Source: Affinundibacterium nitidum
Lineage (GTDB): Bacteria; Pseudomonadota; Gammaproteobacteria; Burkholderiales; Burkholderiaceae_D
Assembly (NCBI RefSeq): GCF_014284155.1
Contig: NZ_JACOFZ010000002.1
Coordinates: forward strand, 124,001 to 188,000
DNA: 64,000 nt
Direction of reading: 5' to 3'
The position numbers and the translations under genes were made by a program. The notes under the pieces were generated by a model. That model made no database searches and was not told the DNA's origin. It saw only the letters and a list, made by a program, of their open reading frames with translations. Every line of letters begins with the position of its first letter. Position 1 is the stretch's first letter. Shown one piece after another: positions 9,137 to 17,707 of the stretch.

Positions 9137-11299
9137 ATGAAAAAATCACTTTTCGCCCTTGCTGCCCTCGCCACCATGAGTGCGGTAGCCCATGCCGATG
9201 AAGGTATGTGGATGCCACAACAGTTGCCACAAATCGCCAAACAGTTAAAGGCCGCTGGTCTTAAGTTAGACCCTGCTAGTTTGACGAAACTCACAGAATT
9301 CCCGATGGGAGCCATCGTCAGCCTCGGAGGCTGCTCGGCTTCATTCGTATCCCCACAAGGCTTGGTCGCGACTAACCATCACTGCGTTTATGACAGTGTT
9401 GCTCGCGCGTCCACACCAGAACACAACTATTTGGCCAACGGTTTCTTGGCCAAAACTTTGGCGGAAGAGGTCCCCGCTGCTCCAGGCTCACGCATCTTCG
9501 TGACCACTGATGTGACGAACGTGAGCGATAAGATTATCAACGCAGATGTCGCCAAACTCACAGGCAAAGCACGCGTAGAAGCGATCGAAAAAAATCAAAA
9601 AACAATGGTTGCAGATTGTGAAAAAGAAGCTGGCTTCCGTTGCAGCATCCCTACTTTCTACGGCGGCCTCGAATTCTATTTAATCAAACAAATGGAAATC
9701 AAAGACGTTCGTTTAGTCCATGCGCCAGCCGAAGGTGTAGGTAAATTTGGTGGCGACACTGACAACTGGATGTGGCCACGTCATACCGGTGACTATGGCT
9801 TCTATCGCGCCTACGTTAGCAAAGACGGTAAGCCTGCTGAATACAGCAAAGACAATGTTCCTTACGTACCAAAACATTTCTTGAAATTGGCTAAAGATGG
9901 CTTGAAAGAAGGTGATTTCGTGATGGTATTGGGCTACCCTGGCCGTACTAATCGTCATCGTTTGCCGTCTGAAATTGCATACACTTTTGATTTTGAATAT
10001 CCAAATTTCGTCAAAAATTCAGCAGAAACTTTAGCGATCATCGCCAACGAAACTAAAGATAACAAAGATGCCTCGTTAAAGTATGCGGGCATGGTGGCTA
10101 ACATCAATAACTACTACAAAAATCGCCAAGGTATGCTCGATAGCTACGAAGGTAGCGATATTTTGGAACGTAAAACCAAAGAACACGCTGAATTGAAAGC
10201 TTGGGTCAATTCCAATCCAAAGACAAAAGCAGAATTTGCAGCAGATATCGATAAGATTGAAGAAATCTACGCTAAGCGCGATGCAACGGCAAAGAAGGAG
10301 TCTTACCTCGCCTCTTCTTACCCACGTTTCTTGTCAACAGCACGCACTTTGTATCGTTTGGCCCATGAAAAAACCAAGCCGAACGCAGATCGTCGTGCAG
10401 GCTTCCAAGACCGTGACTTACCGCGATTCAAAGCCGGTATTGATGGTGTCGAACGCAGCTACGATGAAAAAGTCGACAAGGCTTTGGTCTTGAATAGCTT
10501 GGTCAAATACGCAGCAGCACCAGCGGCGGAACGTAACGCCAATTTTGATAGCGCGATGGGCATCAAAGATGGCATGAGTAAAGACCAGTTGAAAGCGCTT
10601 CTCGACACGATGTATGCAGGTAGCCAATTTGGTGACAAAGCATTCCGTGCTTCTTGGTTGAATAAATCCGTTGACGACTTCAAAACGAGCAACGATAGCT
10701 TCATTAAAGCCGCCGTCGCTATGTACGAAGAAGGCATGAAACGCGAAATGGCAGATCAAGAAACAGGCGGTAATACGCAAAAAGCCTATGCCAGCTATAT
10801 GAAGGCAAAAATTGCTTACATGAAGAGCAAAGGTCAAGCGGTTTACCCTGATGCCAATAGCACCTTACGTGTTACTTTCGGTAAAGTTGCGAGCCGCCCA
10901 TTCGGTGCTGATGGCACAACTTGGACAGCGTTCACGACCGTGAAAGGTGTGGCAGCGAAAGCAACTGGCACAGGTGAATTCAATGCACCAGCGAATCAAT
11001 TGGCGGCAATCAAAGCCAAAGACTTCGGTAAGTTCGTTGATCCAACGTTAAAAACTGTGCCGGTGAACTACCTCGCAACCCTCGATATCACAGGCGGAAA
11101 CTCCGGTTCTGCGGCCTTGAACTCAAAGGGTGAATTTATTGGTTTGGCATTTGATGGCACGCTCGATTCCATCATTGCTGACTGGGATTACAACAAAGCG
11201 TCAAGCCGTTCTATTCAAGTCGACTTGCGCTACATGTTGTGGCAGATGAAACACGTCGACAAGGCTGATAACTTGTTAAAAGAAATGAACGCCGAATAA
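9137..11299 (+). CDS. Exported S46-family dipeptidyl-peptidase (DPP7/DPP11 type)
   Basis: A periplasmic serine exopeptidase expected to remove dipeptides from the N-terminus of oligopeptides. Length 720 residues with a clear signal peptide ending in AHA at about residue 20. The chymotrypsin-like catalytic residues are visible: His82 (TNHHC), probably Asp219 in the conserved WPRHTGD region, and Ser656 in GNSGS. The residue 18 positions after the serine is Gly674. In this family glycine at that site marks DPP7-like preference for hydrophobic residues, while arginine marks DPP11-like Asp/Glu preference. The ATG at 9137 has GCAGGA upstream. It is a single transcription unit ending in a strong terminator, lodged between the YpjD-type gene and ffh, which are normally neighbours. 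Confidence 0.93.
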   Translation: MKKSLFALAALATMSAVAHADEGMWMPQQLPQIAKQLKAAGLKLDPASLTKLTEFPMGAIVSLGGCSASFVSPQGLVATNHHCVYDSVARASTPEHNYLANGFLAKTLAEEVPAAPGSRIFVTTDVTNVSDKIINADVAKLTGKARVEAIEKNQKTMVADCEKEAGFRCSIPTFYGGLEFYLIKQMEIKDVRLVHAPAEGVGKFGGDTDNWMWPRHTGDYGFYRAYVSKDGKPAEYSKDNVPYVPKHFLKLAKDGLKEGDFVMVLGYPGRTNRHRLPSEIAYTFDFEYPNFVKNSAETLAIIANETKDNKDASLKYAGMVANINNYYKNRQGMLDSYEGSDILERKTKEHAELKAWVNSNPKTKAEFAADIDKIEEIYAKRDATAKKESYLASSYPRFLSTARTLYRLAHEKTKPNADRRAGFQDRDLPRFKAGIDGVERSYDEKVDKALVLNSLVKYAAAPAAERNANFDSAMGIKDGMSKDQLKALLDTMYAGSQFGDKAFRASWLNKSVDDFKTSNDSFIKAAVAMYEEGMKREMADQETGGNTQKAYASYMKAKIAYMKSKGQAVYPDANSTLRVTFGKVASRPFGADGTTWTAFTTVKGVAAKATGTGEFNAPANQLAAIKAKDFGKFVDPTLKTVPVNYLATLDITGGNSGSAALNSKGEFIGLAFDGTLDSIIADWDYNKASSRSIQVDLRYMLWQMKHVDKADNLLKEMNAE

Positions 11300-11325
11300 G
11301 TAATAGTTATTTAGCTTCAACAATA

Positions 11326-11360
11326 AAGCCATGCCGACCTACGTCGGCATGGCTTTTTTT
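11326..11360 (+). terminator. Rho-independent terminator of the S46 peptidase gene
   Basis: A perfect 13-base-pair stem (AAGCCATGCCGAC / GTCGGCATGGCTT) with a four-base loop, followed by a run of T. It starts 27 bases after the peptidase stop codon. Confidence 0.93.
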
Positions 11361-11545
11361 ATTCACACATGCGTACAAAACCCACCCAACCGGCAACATC
11401 TAGCTGCCAATGCCAGTTGCCAAAGCTTCGGAGCACAGCCCTTTTCGGGTAAAATGGCAGCTTATCGACGTATTTTTATATGTCTCTCGGCCTCAGTATT
11501 TTCTTTCGACTGATGCAGCCACTGATTTCTGATTGAAGGTTCACT

Positions 11546-12904
11546 ATGCTCGACAATTTAACCCAACGCCTTGCTAAAGTCGTGAAAACGATGCGCGGCG
11601 AAGCCCGTTTGACCGAATCCAACACCGCTGACATGCTGCGCGAAGTGCGCATGGCTTTGCTCGAAGCTGACGTAGCGTTGCCTGCCGTGCGCGAACTGAT
11701 CGCCCGCGTTAAAGAAAAAGCGATGGGTGAAGAAGTCATCGGCTCACTTACACCAGGTCAAGCTTTGGTCGGTGTCGTACAAAAAGAATTGGCTTCCTTA
11801 ATCGGTGCAGACTTAGGTGAGAACGCTTCGGAACTCAATTTCGCCACACAGCCGCCGGCGATCATCTTGATGGCCGGTTTACAAGGTGCGGGTAAAACCA
11901 CTACCGTTGGTAAATTAGCGCGCTATTTACGTGAAACCAAAAAGAAAAAAGTATTGACGGTCTCTGCCGACGTTTATCGTCCCGCTGCGATTGGTCAGCT
12001 CGAAACAGTCACTGCGCAAGCCGGCGCGGATTTCTTCCCCACCACGATCAATGATAAACCTGTCGATATCGCTCTCGCTGCGCTTGATTGGGCCAAGAAG
12101 CATCATCATGAAGTCTTGATCATCGATACAGCGGGTCGCCTCGGTATCGATGAAGCGATGATGCAAGAGATCGCCGCCGTTCATGCTGCCGTCAAACCTA
12201 TTGAAACCTTGTTCGTGGTTGACGCCATGCTCGGTCAAGACGCAGTCAATACGGCAAAAGCATTTAACGATGCGTTGCCGTTGACTGGCGTAGTGCTCAC
12301 TAAACTCGATGGTGATTCACGCGGTGGTGCGGCGCTTTCCGTACGCCATGTCACGGGTAAACCGATCAAATTTGCTGGTGTTTCCGAGAAACTTGATGGT
12401 CTCGAAGCTTTCGACGCCACGCGCATGGCCAACCGTATTCTCGGTATGGGCGATATTCTGGCCTTGGTCGAATCCGCTCAAAAAGGCATGGATATCGAAG
12501 CCGCTAAAGGATTAGCGGAAAAGATCAAAGTGGGCGGCAAGTTCGATATGAACGATTTTAAAGCGCAGCTCGCACAGATGAAAAATATGGGTAGCCTGTC
12601 CAGCTTGATGGATAAACTCCCAGCACAATTTCAACAAGCAGCGTCTGGCGCCAACATGGATCACGCAGAGAAAAACATGCGCCGCATGGAGGGCATCATC
12701 AACTCCATGACGCCGCTGGAGCGCAGTAAACCAGAACTGATCAAAGCATCTCGCAAACGTCGTATTGCGACGGGTGCAGGCGTCCAAATTCAAGAAGTCA
12801 ACCGCATGTTGGCGCAATTTGAACAAATGCAGAGCATGATGAAAAAACTCAAAGGTGGCGGCATGATGAAAATGATGCGCGGCTTGAAGGGCATGATGCG
12901 TTAG
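11546..12904 (+). CDS. ffh: Signal recognition particle protein Ffh
   Basis: The SRP GTPase that binds signal sequences of nascent inner-membrane proteins and delivers ribosomes to FtsY. Length 452 residues, normal for the family. The N domain (1-90) and G domain (about 95-295) contain the P-loop GLQGAGKTTTVGKL, the DTAGR motif and TKLDGDSRGG. The methionine-rich M domain (about 325-452) ends in many Met residues (FEQMQSMMKKLKGGGMMKMM). ATG at 11546, preceded by GAAGG. It is a monocistronic-looking gene; the 4.5S RNA gene was not found in this window. Confidence 0.98.
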   Translation: MLDNLTQRLAKVVKTMRGEARLTESNTADMLREVRMALLEADVALPAVRELIARVKEKAMGEEVIGSLTPGQALVGVVQKELASLIGADLGENASELNFATQPPAIILMAGLQGAGKTTTVGKLARYLRETKKKKVLTVSADVYRPAAIGQLETVTAQAGADFFPTTINDKPVDIALAALDWAKKHHHEVLIIDTAGRLGIDEAMMQEIAAVHAAVKPIETLFVVDAMLGQDAVNTAKAFNDALPLTGVVLTKLDGDSRGGAALSVRHVTGKPIKFAGVSEKLDGLEAFDATRMANRILGMGDILALVESAQKGMDIEAAKGLAEKIKVGGKFDMNDFKAQLAQMKNMGSLSSLMDKLPAQFQQAASGANMDHAEKNMRRMEGIINSMTPLERSKPELIKASRKRRIATGAGVQIQEVNRMLAQFEQMQSMMKKLKGGGMMKMMRGLKGMMR

Positions 12905-13340
12905 TTATCACATATCTCCGATTGGGGGGCGCAATCCACCGTTGCGTCCCTTAACGTAAGCCTTCATTGCTGTCTTTAGCGCCTATTACGGCCTCAGCAA
13001 AACTGCATTTCTGCAGGCAAATCGCCCGTTGTTTTTTCAAATCAAAAGCCCTCTCTCTTTTTTCCTCCTTATTTCTCACTGTGCTTTGGCATCTCTTCGT
13101 TCAGCAGAGTCTATTTTTTTCTTTCACGGCTAAGCGTTTCTCACACGAATCTGTCTCTCGTTTTCTCTATTCTGCAGAGGAAAAACGACATTTTTCCCTC
13201 TGAAAGTGGCGCTACGCATGATTTCTCACAGTTTTTTTACGAAAACTAAAAAAAAACACTTGCATCACTCGATAAACAGCACCACTATAAGCACTGCGTG
13301 AAATGGCGCATTTTCAAGACAATTGTGAAGGAGCCTCAAT
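12905..13340. other. Gap between ffh and the SWIB protein gene (436 bases)
   Basis: No gene seen. A 9-pair hairpin GGGGCGCAA / TTGCGTCCC at 12926-12950 follows ffh but lacks a T run, so its role as a terminator is doubtful. The middle part (about 13030-13170) is very pyrimidine-rich on the plus strand. A second bulged hairpin, CAGAGG-AAAAA / TTTTT-CCCTCTG at 13175-13202, is followed by the promoter candidate for the next gene at 13260-13288. Confidence 0.5.
13260..13288 (+). promoter_or_regulatory. Predicted promoter of the SWIB protein gene
   Basis: TTGCAT at 13260-13265, a 17-base spacer, and CACTAT at 13283-13288; a TATAAG hexamer four bases later is an alternative -10. It lies about 50 bases upstream of the start codon, directly after an A-rich tract, which can act as an UP-like element. 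Confidence 0.4.
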
Positions 13341-13802
13341 ATGGCAACAGCACCAAAAAAAGCAGCAGCTAAACCAGCAGCAAAAAAACCTGCAGCGAAA
13401 GCGGCAGCTAAACCAGCAGCGAAAAAACCAGTAGCAAAAGCAGCAGCTAAACCAGCAGCAAAGCCAGCTAAAGCAGCAGCGAAACCAGCTAAAGCAGTAG
13501 CGAAGCCAGCAGCTAAAAAACCAGCAGCAGCGAAAAAGCCAGCAGCAGCACGTAAGCCAAATGCAGCATTCATGAAGCCAATGACTTTGTCTCCAGTTTT
13601 GGCAGCAGTGATCGGTGCAGCACCAATGCCACGTACTGAAGTCACGAAAAAAATCTGGGAATACATCAAGAAGCACAAGCTGCAAGATGAAGCTAACAAA
13701 CGCAATATCAATGCAGATGACAAGTTGAAAGCCGTTTTCGGTGGCAAGAAACAAGTCTCTATGTTTGAAATGACTAAACTCATTTCTGGTCATCTTTCCT
13801 AA
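13341..13802 (+). CDS. SWIB/MDM2-domain protein with Lys/Ala/Pro-rich histone-H1-like N-terminus
   Basis: A 153-residue basic protein. Residues 1-73 are a low-complexity tail of repeated AAKPAAKKPA-type units, like histone H1 and the Chlamydia or Bordetella H1-like DNA-binding proteins. Residues about 78-150 form a SWIB/MDM2 domain (MTLSPVLAAVIG, then WEYIKKHKLQD, KLKAVFGGKK and FEMTKLISGHL). The tail very likely binds DNA without specificity; the role of bacterial SWIB domains is not established. Start ATG at 13341 with AAGGAG upstream. Codon use is strongly biased to GCA and AAA in the tail, which suggests slippage-prone repeat expansion. It has its own promoter candidate and terminator, so it is probably expressed alone and strongly. 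Confidence 0.9.
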   Translation: MATAPKKAAAKPAAKKPAAKAAAKPAAKKPVAKAAAKPAAKPAKAAAKPAKAVAKPAAKKPAAAKKPAAARKPNAAFMKPMTLSPVLAAVIGAAPMPRTEVTKKIWEYIKKHKLQDEANKRNINADDKLKAVFGGKKQVSMFEMTKLISGHLS

Positions 13803-13870
13803 TCTGGGAAACGATTTCCATATTGCTTTGGGCAATTCCTGGGGATGATTATTCAACCCCAATCCCAAAC

Positions 13871-13899
13871 AAAAACGCCCGCATCGCGCGGGCGTTTTT
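13871..13899 (+). terminator. Rho-independent terminator of the SWIB protein gene
   Basis: A 12-pair GC-rich stem (AAAAACGCCCGC / GCGGGCGTTTTT) with a five-base loop and a closing T run, 70 bases after the stop codon. The A and T tracts on both sides would let it work in both directions. Confidence 0.9.
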
Positions 13900-13925
13900 G
13901 TTTGTAGCTCTCTACTCTTCTGCTT

Positions 13926-14903
13926 ATGTCTATTTCAGTCAATGCGCCCAAAAGGCAAGCCATATTCCATCCCCGTAACAAACATCAGGGCGAGTACGAT
14001 TTTAAACAATTGATTGCTGCCGATGAAGTCAACCCTGAACCGCGGTTAGCTGACTTCGTACAAGCGAATCTAGCAGGCATATTGAGCATCGATTTTAGTC
14101 AGGCAGCAGCGGTCAAAGCCTTGAACCGTGCACTACTCACCTCGCAATACAATATTCGTGGATGGAATATTCCAGATGGTAATTTGTGCCCGCCAATTCC
14201 GGGACGCGTCGATTACATTCATTACCTCGCCGACCTTCTAAAGATGAGCAACCATGGCAAGACACCAAAGAAATCAAGCATTCATGTGCTCGACATAGGG
14301 ACTGGTGCAAATGGCGTCTACCCGCTCCTTGGTGCTAGCGAATATGCATGGCATTTCGTTGCAAGCGACATCAACCAATCATCGCTATCGAATGTGCAAG
14401 GGATTCTTGAGGCCAATCCATCAATCGCAAAACAAATTGAAATACGCAAACAAGGAGATGCAAATGCGATTTTTCGAAATGTGATTGGGGCAGACGAATG
14501 GTTTGACCTCAGCATGTGCAATCCACCTTTTCACGCCTCTTTGGAAGACGCTGAAGCAGGTACCAAACGAAAGTGGAAAAACCTTGGCAATCAAAACGCC
14601 AATAAGAAAGCAACACTTAATTTCGGTGGCACCGACGCCGAGTTGTGGTGTCCAGGCGGTGAGGCTGCATTCATCGAAAAAATGATTCTGGAAAGCGCTC
14701 TGTTCAAAACCCAATGTTTTTGGTTTACTTGTTTAGTATCGAAAGCCTCAAACTTAACAACGCTCATCAAATTACTCAAACGCGTACAGGCATTACAAAT
14801 CAAAACGATAGAGATGCAACAAGGACAAAAACAAAGTCGCTTTATTGCTTGGACTTTTCTGACGCCGAGCCAACAAGCATCGTGGGCTAAGCTACGCTGG
14901 TGA
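13926..14903 (+). CDS. rlmF: 23S rRNA (adenine(1618)-N6)-methyltransferase RlmF
   Basis: A SAM-dependent methyltransferase that makes N6-methyladenosine at 23S rRNA position 1618. Length 325 residues. The SAM-binding motif VLDIGTGANGVYPLL is at about 121-135, and the catalytic N6-adenine motif NPPFHAS is at about 199-205. The N-terminal region HPRNKHQGEYDF is typical of the RlmF (YbiN) family. ATG at 13926; there is no strong Shine-Dalgarno before it. It converges with the lytic transglycosylase gene, only 42 bases apart, with no evident terminator between. Confidence 0.93.
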   Translation: MSISVNAPKRQAIFHPRNKHQGEYDFKQLIAADEVNPEPRLADFVQANLAGILSIDFSQAAAVKALNRALLTSQYNIRGWNIPDGNLCPPIPGRVDYIHYLADLLKMSNHGKTPKKSSIHVLDIGTGANGVYPLLGASEYAWHFVASDINQSSLSNVQGILEANPSIAKQIEIRKQGDANAIFRNVIGADEWFDLSMCNPPFHASLEDAEAGTKRKWKNLGNQNANKKATLNFGGTDAELWCPGGEAAFIEKMILESALFKTQCFWFTCLVSKASNLTTLIKLLKRVQALQIKTIEMQQGQKQSRFIAWTFLTPSQQASWAKLRW

Positions 14904-14945
14904 CTTGCCGAGTGATGTCCAAATTAGGCACCGGGTAAACGCCGT

Positions 14946-15608
14946 TTATCCTTTGAACTCCCAATTCTTCCAATTCGCTAAAACAGCGTTGGGATATTCA
15001 GGGCGACCACGGCTGCCGTTATATCGGCCGAGTGCTAGATAGAGATTGCCGCCTTCCATATCGATATACATACGTAATATGGAACAACCGTAACGGAGAT
15101 TGGTTTGCATATGGAAGAGTTTTTTCGGATCGCCATCGCCAATGACACGCGACCAGAACGGCATGACTTGCATGTAACCACGCGCACCAACAATCGAGGT
15201 GGCGTATTTCTTGAAGCCTGATTCCACTTGCATCAAGCCCATCACCATCGCAGGCTCTAAGCCTGCTCGTTTAGACTCATACCAAATGGTTTCTAATAGT
15301 TCGAGTCGAGTTTGACGGTCGGGAATGCGGCGTGTGAGTCGATCGGACATCTCGCCTAACCAATGCAGATATTTAATACGCTCTTCGATTTTATCGAAGC
15401 TAGGTTTTGGCGGCCTGGGGTCGGCAATGACTTTTGCTAACGCCAGACGTACAGAATCGGCAATCGCTTCTTCTTTTTGATTGCCTGCATGCGATACGCT
15501 TGAAACCACTAGCGATAGAACAATAGCAGGCAGCAAAAGGCAAACGCGGAGGCGCTTGATGCTGCTGCCCCTCCGCGTTTCTGTGTATCGTTCACTACAC
15601 AACTGCAT
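14946..15608 (-). CDS. Lytic transglycosylase, SLT domain
   Basis: A periplasmic muramidase-like enzyme that cleaves peptidoglycan glycan strands with 1,6-anhydro product formation. From the ATG at 15608 it has 220 residues. A hydrophobic segment (about residues 20-40, ending SHA) acts as a signal peptide or anchor. The SLT catalytic domain follows, with the catalytic Glu in MQVESGFKKYA, then GYMQVMP and the NLRYGCSILRMYI region, and a conserved ALGRYNGSRG. An upstream TTG at 15623 overlapping the proS stop is an alternative start, but ATG at 15608 is preferred. It is 11 bases after proS, so the two are co-transcribed, an arrangement common in Burkholderiales. Confidence 0.88.
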   Translation of the reverse strand: MQLCSERYTETRRGSSIKRLRVCLLLPAIVLSLVVSSVSHAGNQKEEAIADSVRLALAKVIADPRPPKPSFDKIEERIKYLHWLGEMSDRLTRRIPDRQTRLELLETIWYESKRAGLEPAMVMGLMQVESGFKKYATSIVGARGYMQVMPFWSRVIGDGDPKKLFHMQTNLRYGCSILRMYIDMEGGNLYLALGRYNGSRGRPEYPNAVLANWKNWEFKG

Positions 15609-15619
15609 AGTCGTCAAAA

Positions 15620-17353
15620 TCAAGACTTCAATTTAGCTTGCAAGAAGTTGAACATATCAGCGATTGCCACATTGCTTGCTTCCGCATCACGACGGCCTTT
15701 GTATTCGAGATTGCCTTCCTTCAAGCCGCGGTCACCGATGACCACGCGATGGGGGACACCGATCAGCTCCCAGTCAGCAAACATCGCACCGGGGCGCAGG
15801 TCGCGATCATCAAGCAAGACATCAACGCCGGCTGCACTCAATTCCGCATACAATTTTTCTGCTTGTTCTTTAACCGCTGGGCTCTTTTCCATCCCCATAG
15901 GGCAGATCACCACTTCAAACGGTGCGATCGAAGTTGGCCAAATGATGCCTTTATCGTCGAAATTCTGTTCAATCGCGGCACCCAAAATACGTGTGATACC
16001 AATGCCGTAACAGCCCATTTGCAGGATTTGTGGCTTACCATTTTCGTCGAGGTAAGTTGCTTTCATCGCTTCAGAGTAGCTTGTGCCGAGTTGGAAAACG
16101 TGACCAACTTCGATGCCGCGTTGAATCGCTAACACGCCTTTGCCATCTGGAGATGGATCGCCTGCCACTACATTACGCAAATCAGCCACTACTGGCTCGG
16201 CCACATCGCGCACCCAGTTAGCGCCGGTAAAGTGGAAATCTTCTTCATTCGCACCGCAAACGAAATCACCCATCATCGCCACCGTGCGATCAGCTACGAT
16301 CTTCACTGGCAATTTTGTGTTAATCGGGCCGAGGTAGCCTGGTTTAGTGCCGAAATGCTCAACGATTTCATCTTCCGTCGCGAAACGATAGTTCGCCAAA
16401 CCTGGCACTTTGCTCGCTTTGATTTCATTGAGTTCATGATCGCCGCGTAAGAGCAATAACCAAACTTGTTTCTTGATCTGCTCTTTTTCTTCGATCTCGA
16501 CGGTCAACACAATCGACTTCACGGTTTTTTCCAATGGAATACCAAGCAAAGCTGCCACATCTTCACATTTAGATTTGGATGGTGTTGCCGTTTTCGTCAA
16601 TGCTGCGTTCGCTGGCTGACGTTCTGCCAATAACGAGACTGCTTCGGCTGCTTCCATATTGGCCGCGTAATCAGACGTTGGGCAGTAAACCAAGGCGTCT
16701 TCGCCTGTGTCCGCAATCACGTGAAATTCATGTGAGCCTGTGCCACCAATCGCGCCGTTGTCGGCAGCAACCGCTCTAAATTGCAAACCAAAGCGATTGA
16801 AGATGCGTGTGTAAGCGTCGTACATATTTTGGTAGGACTTTTTCAGACCATCTAAATCACGGTCGAAAGAGTAAGCATCTTTCATCGTGAATTCACGACC
16901 GCGCATCAAACCAAAACGTGGACGGCGTTCATCACGGAACTTGGTTTGAATATGATAAAAGTTGACAGGCAACTGACGGTAAGACTTCAGTTCCGAACGT
17001 ACAACATCAGTAATCACTTCTTCCGACGTTGGTTGAATAGCGTAATCACGGCCATGACGATCTTTCACGCGCATCAATTCTGGACCCATTTTGTTCCAGC
17101 GACCGGTCTCTTGCCACAACTCAGCTGGTTGGACGACCGGCATTAGCATTTCGATGGCGCCAGCGCGATCCATTTCTTCACGTACAATTTTTTCAACTTT
17201 ACGAATGACGCGCAAGCCCATCGGCATGTAATTGTAGATACCGGCGCCAAGGCGTTTGATCATGCCGGCACGCATCATCAACTTGTGGCTCACAATCTCC
17301 GCATCTGCTGGAGCTTCTTTTAGAGTAGAAATGAAAAAACGGGTAGCGCGCAT
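15620..17353 (-). CDS. proS: Prolyl-tRNA synthetase (bacterial type, with editing domain)
   Basis: Charges tRNA-Pro with proline. From the ATG at 17353 it has 577 residues and starts [19 protein letters not shown], the usual bacterial ProS beginning; a longer reading from a TTG at 17404 adds 17 untypical residues. Class II motifs are visible (motif 1 region [21 protein letters not shown], split here by the PMGLR segment, motif 2 [17 protein letters not shown], motif 3 [14 protein letters not shown]). The insertion editing domain lies at about 225-385 ([15 protein letters not shown]). The anticodon-binding domain is C-terminal. It is followed by the transglycosylase gene and is divergent from rppH. 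Confidence 0.97.
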   Translation of the reverse strand: MRATRFFISTLKEAPADAEIVSHKLMMRAGMIKRLGAGIYNYMPMGLRVIRKVEKIVREEMDRAGAIEMLMPVVQPAELWQETGRWNKMGPELMRVKDRHGRDYAIQPTSEEVITDVVRSELKSYRQLPVNFYHIQTKFRDERRPRFGLMRGREFTMKDAYSFDRDLDGLKKSYQNMYDAYTRIFNRFGLQFRAVAADNGAIGGTGSHEFHVIADTGEDALVYCPTSDYAANMEAAEAVSLLAERQPANAALTKTATPSKSKCEDVAALLGIPLEKTVKSIVLTVEIEEKEQIKKQVWLLLLRGDHELNEIKASKVPGLANYRFATEDEIVEHFGTKPGYLGPINTKLPVKIVADRTVAMMGDFVCGANEEDFHFTGANWVRDVAEPVVADLRNVVAGDPSPDGKGVLAIQRGIEVGHVFQLGTSYSEAMKATYLDENGKPQILQMGCYGIGITRILGAAIEQNFDDKGIIWPTSIAPFEVVICPMGMEKSPAVKEQAEKLYAELSAAGVDVLLDDRDLRPGAMFADWELIGVPHRVVIGDRGLKEGNLEYKGRRDAEASNVAIADMFNFLQAKLKS

Positions 17354-17480
17354 AGCTTTGTTTCTTTTCAAAAAATGAAACTTCCGAAAAGTTTCCGGCA
17401 GCAATACTTCCCTTGGCCCACTTTGAAGCTTGCCAAGAAAGATACAACAACGCTGGAACTTTTTTTGAGAAGTACTAGGT

Positions 17481-17486
17481 TATAAT
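17481..17486 (+). promoter_or_regulatory. Consensus -10 element (TATAAT) for rppH
   Basis: A perfect TATAAT. No convincing -35 is present at 17 bases (the position reads ACTTTT), so the promoter may depend on other contacts. A TTGAGA lies only 10 bases upstream, too close to serve. Confidence 0.4.
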
Positions 17487-17515
17487 CAACTCAATTTTAA
17501 AGGATATGCTGGCTC

Positions 17516-17560
17516 ATGCGCTCACTGTTTGCACTTTTGATGATGGATTCGACTGCTTAA
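17516..17560 (+). CDS. Possible 14-residue leader peptide upstream of rppH
   Basis: A short frame reading MRSLFALLMMDSTA then TAA. The ATG is 11 bases after AAAGGA at 17499-17504, a slightly long spacing. It starts about 25 bases into the predicted rppH transcript. An overlapping frame from ATG at 17506 (22 codons) is an alternative, but its spacing to the same Shine-Dalgarno is too short. Whether it is translated cannot be told; the T-rich stretch after it would fit an attenuation-type leader, but no hairpin is evident. Confidence 0.25.
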   Translation: MRSLFALLMMDSTA

Positions 17561-17707
17561 ATGCACTTTTTTAAGATTTGAAGGCTTTTTTCGCCCGTTT
17601 TTTGCGCTTTTTGCACTAACGCGCGCCTAGAGTCCTTAAAAAACTTCGTCCGTCTGTCGACTTGCGTCTAAGTTCAGCGCTGGCCACAAAAGAAATTGGG
17701 GTCAACC

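Larger units (their letters stand above)
17354..17707. other. Divergent region between proS and rppH (354 bases)
   Basis: It contains a consensus TATAAT at 17481-17486 reading toward rppH, giving an rppH leader of about 215 bases. The leader has a good AAAGGA at 17499-17504, then a short open frame of 14 codons at 17516-17560. It continues with runs of T (TTTTTT, TTTTTTC, TTTTTTG) between 17560 and 17610. No stable terminator hairpin was found in it by eye. Confidence 0.5.

Noticed and set aside
12926-12950. A hairpin after ffh as its terminator.
   Set aside because: The stem is good but no T run follows; it is kept only as a note in the gap entry.
13314-13868. A 184-codon minus-strand frame rich in Cys, Trp and Phe opposite the SWIB protein gene, and a second such frame at 13265-13783.
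   Set aside because: They are the mirror of the Lys/Ala/Pro repeat on the other strand; the sense gene has a promoter, ribosome site, domain and terminator.
17354-17404. N-terminal extension of ProS from a TTG start.
   Set aside because: The conserved ProS start MRATRFF lies at 17353; the extra 17 residues are not typical of the family.
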